A program made the position numbers and the translations under genes. Positions 24,932 through 34,093 of a stretch of 43,501 nt of DNA are shown one piece after another (within the stretch, counting starts at the first letter, position 1; each line of letters opens with the position of its first letter). The stretch is taken from the NCBI GenBank assembly GCA_026388315.1, contig JAPLKA010000117.1, forward strand, positions 1-43,501. The letters are read 5' to 3'. The notes beneath the pieces are model-generated. The model was not told the DNA's origin. It did no database searches and saw only the letters and a program-made list of their open reading frames with translations. This DNA comes from Pseudomonadota bacterium. GTDB taxonomy: Bacteria; Desulfobacterota; Syntrophorhabdia; Syntrophorhabdales; Syntrophorhabdaceae.

Positions 24932-27900
24932 CTATATTCCCACACACAGTGCCTTCACCTTCTCTGTCAACTGGACATCCGTATAGTGCATAAGATCGAT
25001 TGCCTTTGCAGGACACTCTGCAGCACAGGAGCCGCACCCCTTGCATTTGCTTATATCAATCTCTGCCTCGCCTTTTGTATTAATAACAGGTACAGAGTAG
25101 GGGCATACCCTTACACAGGTGAGGCATGCAGCACACTTTTCACCTTCCACGTGTGCAACAACCCCGCCGACGGCCATCTTCTCTTTTGAGAGGATCGTGA
25201 TTGCCCGTGCCACCGCTCCCTCTGCCTGGGTGATACTTTCCTGTATATTCTTGGGGGAATGGGCAAGACCGCACAGGAACATGCCATCCGAGGCAAAATC
25301 TACAGGCCTCAGTTTCATATGGGCTTCAAGGAAGAAGCCTTCATTCGTTCTCGGGACCTTGAGGAGCGTTGCCAGCCCCTGATTATCTCCAGGGACAATG
25401 GCGCTGCTCAGTGCAACAAGGTCGGTTTCGAAGATAATCTGTTCCATAATCGATGGGTCATGGCAGGTCATATATAACAAACCGTCCTTGAGTTCAAGGG
25501 TCGGAGGGTTTTCTATGTCATATCTGATAAACCTTACACCAAGTCGCCTTGCGTGGAGGTAATACTTTTCGAGAAACCCGTAAGTCCTGATGTCTCTGTA
25601 TAGGATCACCACATCACCGTCGGGGTTTCTCTCCTTCAGTGTTATTGCATTTTTTATGGCAGTCGAGCAGCAGACCCTGCTGCAATAAGGCCTTTCTTCG
25701 TCCCTTGAACCCACGCACTGGATCATTGTGCAGCGTTTGAACAGGGGAAGTCGTTCTTCTATGATCTGTTTTTCAAGCTCTGCCTGTGTTAAAATTCTCC
25801 TGTCTTCGCCGTATAAGTACTTACCCATTGGCTTGAATTCTTGTCCACCTGTAGCAACGACAATAATACCATGCTCTATCGTTACCGGGGCTTGCGCCTG
25901 TCCCCGTAAGGGGGTCGCCCCCTCCACAAGCAAAGCTCGTGGAGCCTCCCCCTCAAGCTCGCAGTGCTCGCTGGTTAGATGTTCTATAGGAACTTGCCTG
26001 TGGGAACCTACTACTGTTTTAAAATTCCCCTTGAAACCCGAATGCTCCACGACAGTGGCGTTCATTTTCACATGAATGAGCGGATGACTTGTCACCTTTT
26101 CAACGGTTTCTCTCAGAAATTCCTGTATGTCTGTGCCGTCGAGGGTATGGTAAATATGCTGCAGATTACCTCCAAGCTTATTCTCTTTTTCTATAAGGAA
26201 AACCTCAAAGTTCTGGTTGGCAAGTTTTAATGCAGCAGTCATACCGGCAACGCCGCCGCCCACAACAAGCGCCCTTTTATTCACGTCAATTGTTACCTCT
26301 TTGAGGGGCTTTATAAAATTGGTGTTCATAACGGCCATTCTCACGAGGGTCTTTGCCTTCTCTGTGGCATCCTCTTTTTCGTGCATATGCACCCATGAAC
26401 ATTGATCCCGTATGTTGGCCATGTCAAAGAGGTATTTGTTAAGCCCTGCCTCGCGGATCGTTGCCCTGAAGAGCGGCTCGTGTGTCCGCGGCGAACAGGA
26501 GGCAACAACAACCCTGTTTAGCCTGTATTCGTCGATCATCTTTTTCATCTTGTCCTGCGTGTCCTGAGAACAGGTGAAAAGGTTCTCGTCGGACAGCACC
26601 ACATTGGGAAGGGTACTTGCGTAACGCTGTACCTCCGGGACATTTACCACGCCCCCGATATTGATACCGCAGTTACAGACAAAAACACCAATCCTTGGTT
26701 CTTCAGCATCCACGTCCTTCTCGTCAGGCAGTTCTTTAATAATAAGGTCTTTGCCACGCATATCAGCTATGACGGATCCCGCCTCACATGCGGCGGCGCT
26801 TGCCTGCATGACCGTCTCAGGAATATCTTTCGGGGATTCACAGGCGCCACATACAAAAATTCCCTCCCTGGAGGCGAGAAGTACATTTTTAGGGTTGGTC
26901 TTGATGAATCCGTACCCGTTAAGCTCAACACCTATTGTTGCTGCAAGGCGCGCAAGGTTCTTTGAGGGCCTCAATCCCACAGAGAGGACAATCAGGTCGA
27001 ATATTTCCGATTTGAGCTCTCCATCCTCGTCAATATAGGCAATCTCAACATCCTTTGTCTGGCGGTCTTCAAGCACCCTCGATACGAGGGATTTAACATA
27101 CCTTACCCCGTATTCCTTTCTTGCCCGCTCATAGTACTGGTCGAAGCCCTTCCCGTATGCCCTGATGTCCATGTAAAAGATGGTCGGTTCAATATCGTTC
27201 TGATGCTCTCTGGCAATAATGGCCTCTTTCGTTGCATACATACAGCATACAGAAGAACAGTATTCGTTCACCTTGTCCCTGCTGCCCACGCACTGGATAA
27301 AGGCGATCTTTTTGGGTATTTTCCCGTCGGAAGGCCTCATTACCACGCTTCCGGTAGGTCCCGTGGCAGAGAGGATTCTTTCAAATTCGACACTGGTAAC
27401 GACATTTTGATATATACCGTAGCCGAGTTCTTTTTTTGCATGGGCATCATATTCATCGAAGCCGCTTGCAATGATGATGCTTCCCACCTGAACTATTTCT
27501 TCAGATGGTCCTTCGAGGTAATCGATTGCTTCAGGCTTGCAGAACTCTTCACAGATCCTGCATCCCAGGCACTTCCTGCAATTGAGGCACCTTTCTGCCT
27601 CTTCCATGGCATCCTTCTCGCTCAAAGCAAGGTACACTTCGTCGAAGCCTTTTCGCTTATCTGCCGGTATTTCCGGTATGACAGCCCGCGCCTTCTTTTC
27701 TATAAAGGCCGGGACATCTTCCACAAGCTTGTCTTCCTGCGCAAGTCTGCCTTCCTTTAAACCTTTGCCTTCAAGGAACCGCTTGATGGATTCTGCCGCA
27801 GTCTGTCCCTGATGGACCGCATCTATTGCCGCTTTCGGTCCTGTAACTGCGTCCCCGCCCGCAAAAACACCTTTTACTGTGGTTTCCAGTGTCACCGGGT

Positions 27901-29437
27901 CAGTCTTGATCCTGCCGTCCCGGAGAAGCTCTATATTGGCCGGGCCTTTTAAAAACCCCGTATCCATGGCTTGCCCGATGGCGAGAATCACTGTATCGGC
28001 ATGAAAGCTTTGTGTTGTAAACTCATCATAACAGGGGCTGAACCTTCCCCCTTCGTCAAACACGTCACTGCACCGTTTACATTCTACCCCTGATACGATG
28101 CCGTTCGACGTGATAATCCGCTTTGGCCCCCATGTGGTGTGGATTTTAATGCCTTCTTCAACAGCCTGGTCAATCTCCCACGTGTGCGCCGGCATCTCGT
28201 CCCATTTCTCAAGGCAAGCCATGTGAACTTCATTCGCTCCAATTCTTTTGGCAGTTAATGCCACATCTATAGCCACATTACCGCCGCCGATGACCAAAAC
28301 TATTTTTCCGGTCTGTACAGGCTCACCCTTATTCACAGCCCTTAAAAAGTCTATGCCACCAATGACACCTTCTGCGTTTTCATTTTCAATGCCGAGGACT
28401 CTGCTGCCGTGGGCGCCAAGCCCGATAAATGTGGCATCAAAGGTATCAAAGATCTCGTCTGCGGGGATATCTTTCCCGACCCTCGTATTGTATGTAACCT
28501 CGATGCCCATCTTTTCCACAATGGAAACTTCCCTGGCAAGCTCTTCTTTGGGGAGCCTGTAGGCGGGGATACCAAGATAGAGCATACCACCCAATTTGTC
28601 GTGGGCTTCAAAGATCGTAACCGCATACCCGGCCTTCCTGAGGTCAATTGCACAGGCCAGACCTGCCGGCCCTCCGCCAATGATCGCCACCCTTTTATCC
28701 TTATCGGGGCCTGTTTCCGGAACAGGTATCTCCCTTTTATCCTTTTCGTAATCGGCCACAAACCGTTTCAAGGCGCAAATTGCAATAGGCTGGTCTGCCT
28801 TCCGGCCCCGCAGGCATACCTCCTCGCAGGGGTGGGCGCAAATACGCCCGATAATACCGGGGAACGGCAGCCTTTCTCTTATGAGGTCAAGGGCTTCGAG
28901 GAACTTGCCCTCGGCAATGAGGCCCACATAATCACGTGCATTGAGGTTTACAGGACAATGATTCACGCAGGGTGCGATCTCCCTGTCTATCATATATGTG
29001 GAAGGGATTGCCTGCGGGAAATTGATAAATGCCGCACTCCTTATTGACAACCCTTCGTTATAGTTGCTATCTACTTCCAACGGACAGCTTTGTGCGCAGA
29101 GTGCACAGGATGTACATTTTTCAGGCAATACCCGCCGCGGCCTTCTCTTTAATGTTACCGTGAAGTTACCGGCCGCACCCTCAAGACCCACCACCTCGGT
29201 ATTCATGAGAAGCTCTATGTTGGGATTCCTTCCAACCTCCACAAGTTTCGGGGCCATGATACACATGGAACAGTCATTGGTTGGGAAGGTCTTGTCGAGC
29301 TGAGACATATTCCCGCCAATATTCGGTTTTTCATCGGCAAGGTAAACCCGGAAACCTGACTCAACAAGATTAAGGGATGCCTCCATCCCGCCAATGCCGC
29401 CACCGATAACAAGGACCTTGCCTATCTTATCCGCCAT
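24932..29437 (-). CDS. hdrA: Giant HdrA: HdrA + GltD-like module + second HdrA + ferredoxin
   Basis: This 1501-residue flavin/Fe-S protein has the following order. Residues 1-150 are the HdrA start (VLVIGGGIGGMEASLNL, DCSMC, CTSCALCAQSCP). Residues about 155-565 are an inserted glutamate-synthase-small-subunit-like (GltD/NfnB-like) module: CVNHCPVNLNARDY..CAHPCEEVC, FAD-binding VAIIGGGPAGLACAIDLRKAGY, NAD(P)-binding VLVIGGGNVAIDVALTAKR, and FAGGDAVTGPKAAIDAV. At 617-900 the HdrA body resumes (CLNCRKCLGCRICEEFC, YCSSVCCMYATK). From 915 a second complete HdrA begins (GVFVCNCGINIGGVV; VVGGGVAGMTAALKLA; YCSRVCCSTAIK). It ends with two 4Fe-4S motifs (CAACLTCVRVCP, CKGCGSCAAECP). HdrA is the flavin hub for bifurcation in Hdr complexes. 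Residues 1151-1186 are a 36-residue repeat-derived insertion. Confidence 0.92.
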   Translation of the reverse strand: MADKIGKVLVIGGGIGGMEASLNLVESGFRVYLADEKPNIGGNMSQLDKTFPTNDCSMCIMAPKLVEVGRNPNIELLMNTEVVGLEGAAGNFTVTLKRRPRRVLPEKCTSCALCAQSCPLEVDSNYNEGLSIRSAAFINFPQAIPSTYMIDREIAPCVNHCPVNLNARDYVGLIAEGKFLEALDLIRERLPFPGIIGRICAHPCEEVCLRGRKADQPIAICALKRFVADYEKDKREIPVPETGPDKDKRVAIIGGGPAGLACAIDLRKAGYAVTIFEAHDKLGGMLYLGIPAYRLPKEELAREVSIVEKMGIEVTYNTRVGKDIPADEIFDTFDATFIGLGAHGSRVLGIENENAEGVIGGIDFLRAVNKGEPVQTGKIVLVIGGGNVAIDVALTAKRIGANEVHMACLEKWDEMPAHTWEIDQAVEEGIKIHTTWGPKRIITSNGIVSGVECKRCSDVFDEGGRFSPCYDEFTTQSFHADTVILAIGQAMDTGFLKGPANIELLRDGRIKTDPVTLETTVKGVFAGGDAVTGPKAAIDAVHQGQTAAESIKRFLEGKGLKEGRLAQEDKLVEDVPAFIEKKARAVIPEIPADKRKGFDEVYLALSEKDAMEEAERCLNCRKCLGCRICEEFCKPEAIDYLEGPSEEIVQVGSIIIASGFDEYDAHAKKELGYGIYQNVVTSVEFERILSATGPTGSVVMRPSDGKIPKKIAFIQCVGSRDKVNEYCSSVCCMYATKEAIIAREHQNDIEPTIFYMDIRAYGKGFDQYYERARKEYGVRYVKSLVSRVLEDRQTKDVEIAYIDEDGELKSEIFDLIVLSVGLRPSKNLARLAATIGVELNGYGFIKTNPKNVLLASREGIFVCGACESPKDIPETVMQASAAACEAGSVIADMRGKDLIIKELPDEKDVDAEEPRIGVFVCNCGINIGGVVNVPEVQRYASTLPNVVLSDENLFTCSQDTQDKMKKMIDEYRLNRVVVASCSPRTHEPLFRATIREAGLNKYLFDMANIRDQCSWVHMHEKEDATEKAKTLVRMAVMNTNFIKPLKEVTIDVNKRALVVGGGVAGMTAALKLANQNFEVFLIEKENKLGGNLQHIYHTLDGTDIQEFLRETVEKVTSHPLIHVKMNATVVEHSGFKGNFKTVVGSHRQVPIEHLTSEHCELEGEAPRALLVEGATPLRGQAQAPVTIEHGIIVVATGGQEFKPMGKYLYGEDRRILTQAELEKQIIEERLPLFKRCTMIQCVGSRDEERPYCSRVCCSTAIKNAITLKERNPDGDVVILYRDIRTYGFLEKYYLHARRLGVRFIRYDIENPPTLELKDGLLYMTCHDPSIMEQIIFETDLVALSSAIVPGDNQGLATLLKVPRTNEGFFLEAHMKLRPVDFASDGMFLCGLAHSPKNIQESITQAEGAVARAITILSKEKMAVGGVVAHVEGEKCAACLTCVRVCPYSVPVINTKGEAEIDISKCKGCGSCAAECPAKAIDLMHYTDVQLTEKVKALCVGI
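25871..25987 (-). repeat. 108-bp in-frame hairpin-rich insertion in hdrA with 9-bp flanking repeats
   Basis: ATGCTCTAT (25871-25879) and ATGTTCTAT (25979-25987), 8 of 9 identical, flank GC-rich DNA with a period of 108 bp (36 codons). The inside has strong dyads: CTCCACGAGC pairs with GCTTGTGGAG, and GGGGG-CGA-CCCCC. HdrA proteins normally run from a GxxxIEH-like strand directly to GIIVVATGG. Here one IEH starts the insert and a second IEH ends it. Confidence 0.7.
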
Positions 29438-29481
29438 ATCTTAAACCTGCCGTTGAATACGTGCGAGTTCTGTAAAATGTA

Positions 29482-29853
29482 TCAAGATATTTTCCTCCGA
29501 AACTTCGGGTCTCTTCCATCGTGTCCGGCTATCTCCACCAGGTTTTTTCTCATCATTTCCTTTATATGGGTAAACACCCTGTCTTTTTCAATGCCCAGTT
29601 TTTCAGAAAGACCTGATACTGTACCCGCACTCTGTGATAACACCTCAAGTATACGCGCCCTCTCAAATGTAGTATCGAGCAGGGGGTTAAAAACGAGCGA
29701 GAACTGCCTGTCAGTAAAACGTTCACCATATACGTTTCCTTCTTTCAGGGCATCCTTCTTTCCTATGAGCCGCTCAAGTCGCGCCGCTCCGTCAGGATCA
29801 TATGCCCTGATAAATGTTATTTTCTCTGTAATTTCTTTCAGTTCATCCATCAT
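29482..29853 (-). CDS. Small winged-helix protein between hdrB and hdrA
   Basis: This is a 123-residue protein. The N-terminal half has no clear family (ITFIRAYDPDGAARLERLIGKKDALKEGNVYGERFTDRQFS). The C-terminal half is a winged helix: RARILEVLSQSAGTVSGLSEKLGIEKDRVFTHIKEMMRKNLVEIAGHDGRDPKF. It overlaps the hdrB stop by ATGA, so it is translated with the Hdr subunits. It may be an operon-specific regulator or a structural piece. I do not recognise a named family. Confidence 0.65.
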   Translation of the reverse strand: MMDELKEITEKITFIRAYDPDGAARLERLIGKKDALKEGNVYGERFTDRQFSLVFNPLLDTTFERARILEVLSQSAGTVSGLSEKLGIEKDRVFTHIKEMMRKNLVEIAGHDGRDPKFRRKIS

Positions 29854-30713
29854 GTATTCGCTCTTTTCACCTTCTTCACCACTCCATCCACCGGTATGAT
29901 GTGCGACCCGCTGCCGGAAAGCTTTCCAAAGAGGGCAAGTTCAAAAACCTCGGACAAAAACAGGACGGGCAGATTATCCTCAGCCGTCCCGAGATAGGGC
30001 AAGAGGTCAAGGTTCATCTGGCAAAGCGGACAAGAGGTTACAATCATGTCTGCCCCGACTGCACGGGCCATATCCATAATCTTACTCGATAATCTTAACG
30101 TAGTGTCTTTGTTTGTGAGGGTTTTGCTTGCACCACAGCATTCCATTTTAAAAGGCCATTTTACAAGTTCTGTCCCCACTGCCCAGAGGAGGGTATCCAT
30201 GCTCACGGGGTCTTCAACATCATCGAAGGCCTTCACACCTGGGATCCTTGTCAGGACGCACCCGTAATAGGGGACAACCTTTATGGCAGAAAGGTTGTGT
30301 TGTATCCCCCTGGCGATTCGCTCAATCCCGACATAATCGTGAAATACTTCAATGATATTTTTTATCTCTATCGTACCGAGACACTGAAGGGGGGATATCA
30401 GTTTGTTGACTTCTTCTCTCAGTTCTTTATCTTTGAGCATCTTCTCATTGGTAATCCTGGACCTATTGTAGCAGGCTGAACAAGGCGCAAAGAAATGGTT
30501 GCCGTCGGCTTCCGCCATGGCTATATTCCTCGCAGCAAGGGCGTGCGCAAGCATTTCATCCACTGTGTGCGCAGCAGAGGCCCCGCAACAGGACCAATCG
30601 CCCAATTCCTTCAACCCGATCCCGTAAAAAGAGAATACCTCTTTGATCGATGCTTCGTAGAATTTACTCGATGTTTTTAATGAACATCCGGGGTAGTAGG
30701 TCAGCGTTGCCAT
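29850..30713 (-). CDS. hdrB: HdrB-like CCG-domain subunit
   Basis: This protein of about 287 residues has two cysteine-rich CCG domains. The first has YYPGCSLKTSS, WSCCGASAAH and APCSACYNRS. The second has VPYYGCVLTR, MECCGASKTLTNKD and TSCPLCQMNLD. In methanogens this subunit holds the two non-cubane 4Fe-4S clusters that reduce the heterodisulfide. In bacteria the acceptor is unknown and could be a thiol/disulfide or another module. The ATG at 30713 is preferred over TTG 30719. No clear ribosome-binding site is present because the upstream DNA is a tandem repeat. Confidence 0.88.
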   Translation of the reverse strand: MATLTYYPGCSLKTSSKFYEASIKEVFSFYGIGLKELGDWSCCGASAAHTVDEMLAHALAARNIAMAEADGNHFFAPCSACYNRSRITNEKMLKDKELREEVNKLISPLQCLGTIEIKNIIEVFHDYVGIERIARGIQHNLSAIKVVPYYGCVLTRIPGVKAFDDVEDPVSMDTLLWAVGTELVKWPFKMECCGASKTLTNKDTTLRLSSKIMDMARAVGADMIVTSCPLCQMNLDLLPYLGTAEDNLPVLFLSEVFELALFGKLSGSGSHIIPVDGVVKKVKRANT

Positions 30714-30719
30714 AGTCAA

Positions 30720-30830
30720 GGTTTTGAGTTTTGAGTTTTGAGTTTTGAGTTAAACACCCCAACAGAAAACTTACCGATGTTCTGCGTTTTAAAATCCGCA
30801 ATCCGCAATCCGCAATCCGCAATCCGCATT
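30720..30830. repeat. hdrC-hdrB gap made of tandem word repeats
   Basis: TTTTGAG is repeated in tandem about four times at 30722-30750, and CAATCCG about four times at 30798-30826, followed by TTTTACC/TTTCACC words. No gene or terminator is present. Confidence 0.75.
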
Positions 30831-31376
30831 TTACCTTTTACCTTTCACCTTCCCACCTTCTATCTTCTCGAATATCTCCCTCAACTGCTTCCTGTCCTTC
30901 ACGTTATGCGGGAGGATGCCCATCCTCCCTTTTAAAAACATGCCTATACCCATCTTTGTATCACTGAAAAGGTCTCTCTTTGCCAGCTTGTAGCGCATGA
31001 TCGCCTCCAGTTCATGGAGTTTTCCGTGCTTTCTCACGCTGTCCAGAAAGAAACTGTCAAAGAGCCACGTGTCTTTGTCTGCTTCACGATGCTCTTTTAC
31101 CGATATTTTCCGCAACGCGTCAAAGACATGGGCAACATCTATATCATTGGGGCATCTGACACTGCATGTTACGCATTGCAGGCATGTCCAGATGGTTTTC
31201 GATGCGAGAACCTTCTCCCTGTTGCCAAGTATGATGTGTCGTATGATCCTGTGTGGGAGTACATCCATTTCGGCTGCCACAGGGCAGCCATTTGTGCACT
31301 TATAGCACTGGTAGCATGTTGATATGCTCTCTCCCGATGCCTCCTCTGTTTCATGCAAAAATTCCAGGTTGTCCAT
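30831..31376 (-). CDS. hdrC: HdrC-like iron-sulfur subunit
   Basis: This 181-residue protein has two 4Fe-4S motifs. The first is CYQCYKCTNGCP (C21, C24, C27, C31), the second WTCLQCVTCSVRCP (about residues 63-76). This is the HdrC pattern that wires HdrA to HdrB. The C-terminal part (about 110-181) is helical and basic. The start has AAGGTTAC before ATG. It lies 28 bp after the glutamate synthase amidotransferase gene. Confidence 0.9.
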   Translation of the reverse strand: MDNLEFLHETEEASGESISTCYQCYKCTNGCPVAAEMDVLPHRIIRHIILGNREKVLASKTIWTCLQCVTCSVRCPNDIDVAHVFDALRKISVKEHREADKDTWLFDSFFLDSVRKHGKLHELEAIMRYKLAKRDLFSDTKMGIGMFLKGRMGILPHNVKDRKQLREIFEKIEGGKVKGKR

Positions 31377-31404
31377 GTAACCTTAAAAAAACCTCATGAA
31401 TGTA

Positions 31405-34092
31405 TTATAATGCAGTGCGTGGTAGAATGGAAGACAAGACATAATCCCCTGTCGTCCACTCCTCGTTCATCGTAAGCGTTGCTGCACTGCTGGAAAGTAC
31501 GGAAAGCTTTACAGCGCCGATGGTACGGTATACCTCTTCCGGCTGACGCCTTTTCCCATCCACCGTGAGCAGGTGCTCATCAATAGATATGCCAAAAAGT
31601 CTCTCATTTTCTTTAAGATAGGGGAGGATAAGCTCCCAGTCACGCCCGTTGAAAGGAAGAATCTGCCCGCCGTTTAATTGCTCTGGAACAATCCTGCCAT
31701 AGGGGTCACGGACAAAGATGGCTCCACCGGATGCTAATGAAAAGATGTTTGATCCGGAGTAGGGTGTCTCCTGTGGAATCACATTTCCGTCAATGTCGAA
31801 GGTTAATGCATTCAGGATGACAAAGCCGCCGCCGCTGTAAGGGTCTCCTGCCATGAAGGATTCTGCAAGGAAATCAAGCGCTGTGCCGTTGATGATAACC
31901 CTCGGTTTTCCCACTGCATTGATGAGCGGACGGCCTGCGGCATTTCCCATAACATAGACCTCGCCGCCTTTTGCACCATACATGAAGGTCTGCCCGACAT
32001 CGCCGTACACAACGAGCTTACCTGATTTTAAAATCTGCCCCAGTTGGTCCTGGGCGTTGCCGTGAACGTACATTTCAAGCCCGTCTATGCCGGATGCAAA
32101 GTAGTCACCGCTGGAGTTATAGACATCAATGCGCACACCTTTTGTCTGGGGACCGAAACCGCATCCGAGGAAGCGCTGACCGCGGTGACCGAAACAGATG
32201 AATTGCCTCCAGCCGAGCCGGTATGCATCAGATATAATGCGCGCAAAGGAATCATCACCTTCAGGCTGGAATAGGCCTGCATCTGCCACGAGCACCTCTT
32301 CGCCTGGCACCGGTGCACGAAGTTTCTCGCGGGATGCAAAATCTATCCGTGCATAACGCCCTGCCGGTGCTCCATTCAGAAGGGGCACCGACCGGAAGGT
32401 CGTATCAAGGGAATTGAGAATCATCTGTAAGATCGAGCGGCGTCTTTTGCTACCCGTTGAGTATCGACGGTCAAGCAACAGGGTAAGGAGTTCAATAACA
32501 GGGCCTTTAATGCGTTCATTTTCTGCCAGAACAGTAAGGTGGTTGAGCATAGTAAGCATATCCCCATAATCCCACGATACAATATTCTTTTTGAGTGATA
32601 TAAAGAGTTCAGCGGTTTTGCCTTGAGAAAGTTTTTTCTCAACCTCGCCAACCAGATCAATGTCAATGATTGAAAGAGGCTGTTCCTTTGTAAAATCACA
32701 AGGGACTTGCTTTTTCGGCACATCAATAACCCGTCCGAACTTATCGGTGCACGTAAGGTCCATATGCCCTGGTGAGGATTCTTTAATGGTAAATATAAAA
32801 GAACCGCCATCCGTATAGCTGCCGCCGCGGGCATTCCAGTACTGGTCGGCCACCGTTCCGAACCGCGGGTCTTCCTTTGCAAGGCTTTCGAGCGTTGCAT
32901 CAATGGCCTGTTTCTCAGAGCAGATAAGACCGATTTCCACATCTCCTTTCTGCAAAGCAAAGACCTGGGGCCGCAGCATTGCTGTATCTGTGATACCAAT
33001 AAGCTGAAACTGTTTGTTGCGGACATCGGTGCGGGCAATGATAAAAAACCATGGACCATCAGGCGAACCGTGAATATGCGCAGCCTGAATCTGTCTGTAT
33101 ATACGCTGCTTTTCAACGGAAAGCTTATCAAAGTCCATTTCTGAGGTGGGCGCTAAGGCCTCGATGATATACTCGAGGGGATATCCGTATACCCTGTTCA
33201 GGAGGTCAAAGACCTGTACGGAAACCTCTGTATCGGTGAGGAACAAGGGGTAAATATTTCTCTGTTTCAGATATTCGGAGACAGAGTAGTAATTGGCAAA
33301 GTCACCATTGTGCACAAGCGCCTCATCCAGCCCGATAAAGGGATGGGCACCACCGGGATGCCATACACGACCTTTCGTGGGGTAGCGCTGGTGGGCAATC
33401 CATATATGCGCATCAAAATTGTCGAGTTTGTAGTACCGGGCCACCTGTTCAGCGTATCCTACGATCTTCAGTATCATCATATTCCTGCCGTGGGAGAGGA
33501 CAAAGGCCCTCTTCTCACCAAGGGAGCTGTAAAGGGCAAGGTTAAGCCGGTAAGTATTCTGATAGATAAATTCCTCTTCTGCCTTATCTGCCGGCAGCAT
33601 CTCCAGATTGCGTTCTTTCCGAAAATGGGCGAGAACTTCGGGCTTCACGCGCACAAAGTACCGTTTCACCTGAGGAGGCTTTACCTCAAGTCCCGGCATA
33701 TCCCTGTAATCGTCAATGGTGTCCAGGAACGATTCATGGTCGACACGGAAGTGGGGACGGATAAAGCGTGCTTCCATCTCGGGTAATACCGATTCATCGA
33801 GAAGGGCAATCTGAAGGAGAAAATCATTATCCAGTATCTCCTGGCTTACACCGAGTTTGTCCGGGGTTAAACCTACAGCGGCAAGACCGCCGCCCTTTCC
33901 GTTACCACGATTGTGCATCTGCACCGAAGGCTCATATATATGCCGCCCGCTCACCGGTATGCTGCAGGCAAACCCCGTGACGCCGCAACCGCCTTCCTCT
34001 GCCTCTATGCCACCCTGTTTCACAAGGTTCCCGGCATCCCGGAGATGGTAACGTGCATCAATCATTGCCTGAGCTATGTTTTTATGTCTCAT
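31405..34092 (-). CDS. Glutamate synthase-like amidotransferase + GXGXG subunit
   Basis: This 895-residue protein has an N-terminal class II glutaminase domain. The catalytic Cys (C36 in GGCGVTGFACS) follows a 35-residue segment that may be a cleaved propeptide, as in Azospirillum GltB. The glutaminase also shows HNRGNGKGGGLAAVG, WIAHQRYPTKGRVWHPGGAHPFIGLDEALVHNGDF and SVQVFDLLNR. The C-terminus (about 650-870) is the GXGXG beta-helix: GVRIDVYNSSGDYFASGIDG, KLVVYGDVGQTFMYGAKGGEVYVMGNAAGRP. It is the outer two thirds of a GltB without the FMN barrel; barrels are encoded by the next two upstream genes. ATG 34092 follows GAGAGG and is 1 bp past the previous stop. Confidence 0.85.
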   Translation of the reverse strand: MRHKNIAQAMIDARYHLRDAGNLVKQGGIEAEEGGCGVTGFACSIPVSGRHIYEPSVQMHNRGNGKGGGLAAVGLTPDKLGVSQEILDNDFLLQIALLDESVLPEMEARFIRPHFRVDHESFLDTIDDYRDMPGLEVKPPQVKRYFVRVKPEVLAHFRKERNLEMLPADKAEEEFIYQNTYRLNLALYSSLGEKRAFVLSHGRNMMILKIVGYAEQVARYYKLDNFDAHIWIAHQRYPTKGRVWHPGGAHPFIGLDEALVHNGDFANYYSVSEYLKQRNIYPLFLTDTEVSVQVFDLLNRVYGYPLEYIIEALAPTSEMDFDKLSVEKQRIYRQIQAAHIHGSPDGPWFFIIARTDVRNKQFQLIGITDTAMLRPQVFALQKGDVEIGLICSEKQAIDATLESLAKEDPRFGTVADQYWNARGGSYTDGGSFIFTIKESSPGHMDLTCTDKFGRVIDVPKKQVPCDFTKEQPLSIIDIDLVGEVEKKLSQGKTAELFISLKKNIVSWDYGDMLTMLNHLTVLAENERIKGPVIELLTLLLDRRYSTGSKRRRSILQMILNSLDTTFRSVPLLNGAPAGRYARIDFASREKLRAPVPGEEVLVADAGLFQPEGDDSFARIISDAYRLGWRQFICFGHRGQRFLGCGFGPQTKGVRIDVYNSSGDYFASGIDGLEMYVHGNAQDQLGQILKSGKLVVYGDVGQTFMYGAKGGEVYVMGNAAGRPLINAVGKPRVIINGTALDFLAESFMAGDPYSGGGFVILNALTFDIDGNVIPQETPYSGSNIFSLASGGAIFVRDPYGRIVPEQLNGGQILPFNGRDWELILPYLKENERLFGISIDEHLLTVDGKRRQPEEVYRTIGAVKLSVLSSSAATLTMNEEWTTGDYVLSSILPRTAL

Positions 34093-34093
34093 G

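Noticed and set aside
24864-25046. Separate short gene ending at the TGA before mvhD1
   Set aside because: Its last 15 residues are the true MvhD N-terminus and the rest overlaps the end of hdrA. Reading TGA as Sec explains it.
28409-29047. 212-codon plus-strand frame
   Set aside because: It is antisense to the GltD-like part of hdrA. Long antisense frames are common here because of codon bias.
30722-30826. CRISPR array
   Set aside because: The repeated units are 7 bp and contiguous, without spacers.
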